Origin: UBA1413 sp964567485
GTDB lineage: Bacteria > Bacteroidota > Bacteroidia > Bacteroidales > Prolixibacteraceae
DNA length: 64,000 nt
Direction of reading: 5' to 3'
NCBI GenBank assembly: GCA_964567485.1
Contig: CAZMMX010000010.1
Span: 1-64,000 of the forward strand
The notes below the pieces were generated by a model that saw only the letters and a list, made by a program, of their open reading frames with translations, was not told the origin of the DNA and did no database searches. The translations under genes and the position numbers were made by a program. Of this stretch, positions 60,886 to 64,000 are shown piece by piece (positions within the stretch are counted from its first letter, which is position 1; every line of letters starts with the position of its first letter).

Positions 60886-62130
60886 ATGAAGAAAATGACC
60901 ACATTTCTGATGATTTTTCTGTTGCTGGGAACGGTGATGTCGTGCCAGAAGCAGGAGGAGGGGCCCGAGGGACTGCAGGATCTCCCTTTGAAGTCGGCTG
61001 AGTTGATCGATGCCGACAACCAGTTCGGACTGGAGCTTTTCCGGAAGGTGACCGATAAGGCTGAGGCCAATGCCAACACCATGATTTCTCCGTTGAGTAT
61101 TTCTCTGGCGCTGACGATGACCTATAACGGTGCTGCGGGAGAAACGAAAAGCGAAATGGAGAAAACGATGAAACTCCATGGTCTGACGACCGAAGAGATC
61201 AACGCCGCCCACCGCGCGCTGGTCAATGCCCTGCGTTCTGCCGACCCTTCGGTGCAGCTGGAAATCGCCAATGCCATCTATTACGACCAGATGCTCAGGG
61301 TCAGGGAGGAATTCGTGACCGTCAACAAGCAGTATTACGATGCGGAGGTCACAGCCCTGAACTTTGCTGACCAGGCGTCGCTGCTGACCATCAACGGATG
61401 GGTCAGTGAGAAAACCAGGGGCAAGATCCCCACGATTCTCGAACATCTCGACAGCGACCTGGTGATGATGCTGCTGAACGCCGTCTATTTCAACGGGATA
61501 TGGAAGACTCCCTTCGACGAAGAGGGGACCCACCTGAGACCTTTCCGTTACGGTAACGGCACTACGGGAGAGGTGGAGACCATGAGCATGGAGGGAGCCC
61601 TGGAGTATACCACCAACGATCTTTTCAGTGCGGTCCATTTCCCCTACGGAAAGGAAGGCTTTCGCATGACGGTGATTCTTCCGCATGAGAACCGGAGTAC
61701 CGGCGAGGTGATCAAGGCCATGGACAGAGACGCCTGGCGCACGTGGATGCAGGGCTTCCGCATGGAGGAGAATGTGGAGGTGAGCCTTCCGCGCTTCAAG
61801 TTTGATTGGAAGATGACTTTGAACGACCTGCTCTCCTCGATGGGCATGACTAAGGCCTTTGTGCCCCATGCAGCCGATTTTTCGGGAATGACAGGAAACC
61901 GGGATCTTTATATCGGATTTGTGATTCATAAGACCTATGTCGATGTCAATGAGAAGGGAACGGAAGCTGCGGCGGTCACTGCCGTAGGCATGTTTACCAC
62001 CAGCATGCCTGTCGAGCCTCCCGCGAAGATCCGTTTCACGGTCGACAGGCCTTTCCTTTTCACCATCACCGAGAAGAGCACGGGAGCCATTCTGTTCATC
62101 GGGGAGATCAATGCCCCGGCATACAAATAG
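60886..62130 (+). CDS. Serpin-family protease inhibitor, lipoprotein
   Basis: The 414-aa product has a lipoprotein signal ending VMSC (Cys20). The rest is a full serpin fold: NTMISPLSISLALTMTYNGA, LEIANAIYYDQ, MMLLNAVYFNGIWKTPFDEE and the C-terminal RPFLFTITEKSTGAILFIGE. The reactive-loop hinge is EKGTEAAAVTAVG, with the small residues at P15-P9 seen in inhibitory serpins, so it should be able to trap a serine or cysteine protease. The scissile bond is probably within TTSM, but the loop is about three residues longer than in antithrombin, so P1 is uncertain. It is divergent from the sigma operon and carries a variant of its promoter motif. Confidence 0.93.
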   Translation: MKKMTTFLMIFLLLGTVMSCQKQEEGPEGLQDLPLKSAELIDADNQFGLELFRKVTDKAEANANTMISPLSISLALTMTYNGAAGETKSEMEKTMKLHGLTTEEINAAHRALVNALRSADPSVQLEIANAIYYDQMLRVREEFVTVNKQYYDAEVTALNFADQASLLTINGWVSEKTRGKIPTILEHLDSDLVMMLLNAVYFNGIWKTPFDEEGTHLRPFRYGNGTTGEVETMSMEGALEYTTNDLFSAVHFPYGKEGFRMTVILPHENRSTGEVIKAMDRDAWRTWMQGFRMEENVEVSLPRFKFDWKMTLNDLLSSMGMTKAFVPHAADFSGMTGNRDLYIGFVIHKTYVDVNEKGTEAAAVTAVGMFTTSMPVEPPAKIRFTVDRPFLFTITEKSTGAILFIGEINAPAYK

Positions 62131-62162
62131 CCATTATTGAGGGCCATGCCGCCGGAAAATCC

Positions 62163-62170
62163 TATCTTTG
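62163..62170 (+). promoter_or_regulatory. -7 promoter box of the MltD-like gene
   Basis: TATCTTTG is a perfect TAnnTTTG box, 20 nt before the ATG at 62191; ttg at 62137-62139 may be the -33 element. It excludes the earlier in-frame TTG at 62137 as a start from this promoter. Confidence 0.6.
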
Positions 62171-62190
62171 GATTTTCAAACCAGAAGCGC

Positions 62191-63105
62191 ATGAGAAGAG
62201 AGATTACCGGAGCCCTTGGTCTGGGTCTTGCCGTTATTATTGTGTTATTGACCACCTGCGGTCATAAGGTCAGGGAGCAGCAAAAGGAAGAGCTGGTGGC
62301 CGGAGATGAGGTACAGCATTTTTACCGGTCGCCCGAAATTCCCGACTCTCTCTCTTTCATGGGGGAAAGGGTTCCTCTGGAGAGGTTCGATGTTTTGGAG
62401 AACCTGGAGCGGGAGTTGTTGTCGAACTGTTATTTCCATTCACAAACGATCAGGCTTATCAAGCTGGCGCCGCGTTATTTCAGCATCATCGACCCCATTT
62501 TGGAAGAGGAGGGGATCCCTGCTGATATGCGTTATTTGGTGGTCGCCGAGAGTTCCCTGAACCCAAAGTCGGTGTCGCCGGCGGGGGCTGCAGGATTGTG
62601 GCAGTTTATGAAGGGAACGGCAGAGGAGTACGGATTGGAAGTCAACGGCGAGGTGGATGAGCGTTACCATGCCGAAAAGGCCACTCGTGCCGCCTGCCGC
62701 TATCTGAAAAGGAACTACGCCAAATACGGTAGTTGGGCCATGGTCGCCGCCGCCTACAATGCAGGCCCCGGTTCTGTTGACCGTCAGGTGGAAAGACAAA
62801 AAATCTCGGGTTATTTTGACCTTCTCATGGCCGAGGAGACCGAGCGCTATGTTTACCGTATCCTGAGTTTCAAGGTCATTCTTGAAGATCCCCTCCGTTA
62901 TGGTTTTCTGGTCAGCGATGAGGAGAAATACCCCTTGCTGAAGAGCAGGGAAGTGGAGGTTGCGGGTCAGGTGGCCAACCTGACCGATTTTGCCAAAGGG
63001 TATGGGATCACTTACAAAACACTCAAGTACTACAATCCATGGCTTCGTGAGAACGTGTTGACCAACAAGGCAGGAAAGCGTTATCTCGTGAAAATTCCTG
63101 AGTAA
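62191..63105 (+). CDS. MltD-type lytic transglycosylase lipoprotein
   Basis: The 304-aa product begins with a lipoprotein signal (LAVIIVLLTTC, Cys23). The SLT catalytic domain (about 80-215) has MRYLVVAESSLNPKSVSPAG with the catalytic Glu, GAAGLWQFMKGTAEEYGLEV and AAAYNAGPGSVDRQ. The C-terminal segment (about 240-300, VEVAGQVANLTDFAKGYGIT) resembles a single LysM-like domain. It releases anhydromuropeptides from the wall. The ATG at 62191 is chosen over the upstream start because it begins the signal and follows the -7 box. Confidence 0.9.
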   Translation: MRREITGALGLGLAVIIVLLTTCGHKVREQQKEELVAGDEVQHFYRSPEIPDSLSFMGERVPLERFDVLENLERELLSNCYFHSQTIRLIKLAPRYFSIIDPILEEEGIPADMRYLVVAESSLNPKSVSPAGAAGLWQFMKGTAEEYGLEVNGEVDERYHAEKATRAACRYLKRNYAKYGSWAMVAAAYNAGPGSVDRQVERQKISGYFDLLMAEETERYVYRILSFKVILEDPLRYGFLVSDEEKYPLLKSREVEVAGQVANLTDFAKGYGITYKTLKYYNPWLRENVLTNKAGKRYLVKIPE

Positions 63106-63112
63106 CAACCGT

Positions 63113-63120
63113 TATCTTTG
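63113..63120 (+). promoter_or_regulatory. -7 promoter box of uvrA
   Basis: TATCTTTG is a perfect TAnnTTTG box, 51 nt before the uvrA ATG at 63172. Confidence 0.55.
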
Positions 63121-63171
63121 CACGGTTTTTCCGCGGGGGATTTCCCCTGAGGTGATGAACTGGTTTATCAT

Positions 63172-64000
63172 ATGTCAGAAACTGAAAACGAGAGGATATC
63201 CTCTGAAGAGGAGCAGGTGGTGGTCACTGGGGCCCGGGTGCACAACCTCCGCAATATTGATGTGGAGATACCACGCAACAAGCTTACGGTGGTCACGGGG
63301 CTGAGTGGCAGCGGTAAGTCTTCACTGGCCTTCGACACCATCTATGCCGAGGGGCAACGGCGCTATATCGAGACTTTCTCGGCGTATGCCCGTTCTTTTC
63401 TGGGAAATATGGAACGCCCCGATGTGGATAAGATCACTGGGTTGAGTCCGGTGATCTCGATTGAGCAGAAGGTGACCAGCCGGAATCCCCGCTCCACAGT
63501 GGGCACGGTGACCGAGGTCTACGATTTTCTGAGGCTGCTCTATGCCCGTGCCGGGGAGGCATTCTCCTACGCCACTGGGGAGAAGATGGTGAAATACACC
63601 GAAGATCAGATTCTTCAACTCATCAGAGAGAAGTTTGGCGGCCGGAGGATTTATGTTCTGGCCCCCCAGGTGAAGGGTCGTAAGGGCCACTATCGCGAGC
63701 TCTTTGAGCAGATCAGGCGTAAAGGTTATCTATGGGCCCGTGTCGATGGGGAGATCACTGAGCTGACCCATGGTTTCAAGGTAGACCGCTATAAAATACA
63801 TTTCATAGAAACCGTCATTGACAAACTGGTGGTTGACGAAGCTTCTGACCAGCGCCTGAGAGAGAGTGTGAAGACGGCCATGACACAAGGCCATGGGATC
63901 ATCATGCTTCAGGATCATGCCTCGGGGGAAACCCGATATTACAGCCGCATGCTGATGTGCCCGACGACGGGAATCTCCTATAATGAGCCGGCACCCCACA
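63172..64000 (+). CDS. uvrA: Excinuclease ABC subunit A, N-terminal part (runs off the window)
   Basis: The first 276 residues of UvrA, the damage-recognition ATPase of nucleotide excision repair, are visible. They include VVVTGARVHNLRNIDVEIPR, the Walker A site VVTGLSGSGKSSLAFDTIYA, FSAYARSFLGNMERPDVDKI and SIEQKVTSRNPRSTVGTVTE, followed by the start of the zinc-module and insertion region. Family members have about 930-950 aa, so about two thirds lie beyond position 64000. The frame is open to the edge, so nothing suggests it is broken. Confidence 0.96.
   Translation, partial: MSETENERISSEEEQVVVTGARVHNLRNIDVEIPRNKLTVVTGLSGSGKSSLAFDTIYAEGQRRYIETFSAYARSFLGNMERPDVDKITGLSPVISIEQKVTSRNPRSTVGTVTEVYDFLRLLYARAGEAFSYATGEKMVKYTEDQILQLIREKFGGRRIYVLAPQVKGRKGHYRELFEQIRRKGYLWARVDGEITELTHGFKVDRYKIHFIETVIDKLVVDEASDQRLRESVKTAMTQGHGIIMLQDHASGETRYYSRMLMCPTTGISYNEPAPH

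Noticed and set aside
60877..61929. 350-aa open frame opposite the serpin gene
   Set aside because: It is antisense to a complete serpin and its His-rich composition has no domain signature.

Overview
The window comes from a member of the Bacteroidetes (Bacteroidota), most likely Bacteroidales or a near relative. The evidence is the set of TAnnTTTG -7 promoter boxes, weak Shine-Dalgarno sites, Porin_10 and PorV-like outer-membrane proteins, a short-LID adenylate kinase, and gene orders common in this phylum (lysS-gpsA-pgi, hpt-adk-obgE, mreBCD-mrdA-rodA, parE-parC). A run of exactly 100 N between two identical 55-bp ends marks a scaffold join, so this is a draft short-read assembly, possibly a metagenome bin. 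Coding density is high. I found no tRNA, CRISPR array, prophage or insertion sequence.

Layout. 1-406: end of an rRNA operon (23S 3' end, 5S, terminator). 640-4090: putative porin and an MltF-type lytic transglycosylase. 4091-7111 (minus): 31-bp tandem repeat, NUDIX hydrolase, LolC/E-type permease, flippase-like membrane protein. 7293-10693: rsmA, mgtE and, convergent to them, a MacB-type permease. 10927-18190: purH, then the complete cell-shape operon mreB-mreC-mreD-mrdA-rodA. 18256-22980: a cyclic-2,3-diphosphoglycerate-synthetase-like GTPase, a PfkB-family protein lacking its catalytic Asp, a DUF1338 protein and a papain-like lipoprotein. 23048-28186 (minus): lysS-gpsA-pgi and a DMT transporter. 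28421-34911: recJ, an acyltransferase, a helix-hairpin-helix/beta-barrel protein with a PorV-like partner, and purE. 35028-37862: hpt-adk-obgE and a PAP2 phosphatase. 38054-43179: topoisomerase IV (parE, gap-split parC) and aroK.

43323-47988 (minus) is an accessory catabolic cluster: a PHP-like protein, a fused class II aldolase/short-chain dehydrogenase, and a sorbose-1-phosphate-reductase-like dehydrogenase. The fusion resembles enzymes that cleave deoxy-ketose phosphates and oxidise the released aldehyde. No isomerase, kinase or transporter is present, so the substrate is unknown. After an M23/LysM peptidase come a fused E1 and an E2 of a 2-oxoacid dehydrogenase (minus), divergent from a GntR/UTRA regulator that probably controls them. 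An aspartate kinase follows.

55719-63105 is a cell-envelope region. An ECF sigma factor is coupled to a protein with an anti-sigma-like cytoplasmic tail, one membrane segment and an outer-membrane beta-barrel. Next to it is a three-gene operon (barrel protein, LVIVD-repeat lipoprotein, second barrel protein). Both operons start with the same 27-bp two-part motif, CGCAACCTTT then TTTT[AC]ATC at identical spacing. A variant faces the divergent serpin lipoprotein gene. I propose a local sigma-factor regulon; this is the most interesting candidate system here. The window ends inside uvrA.
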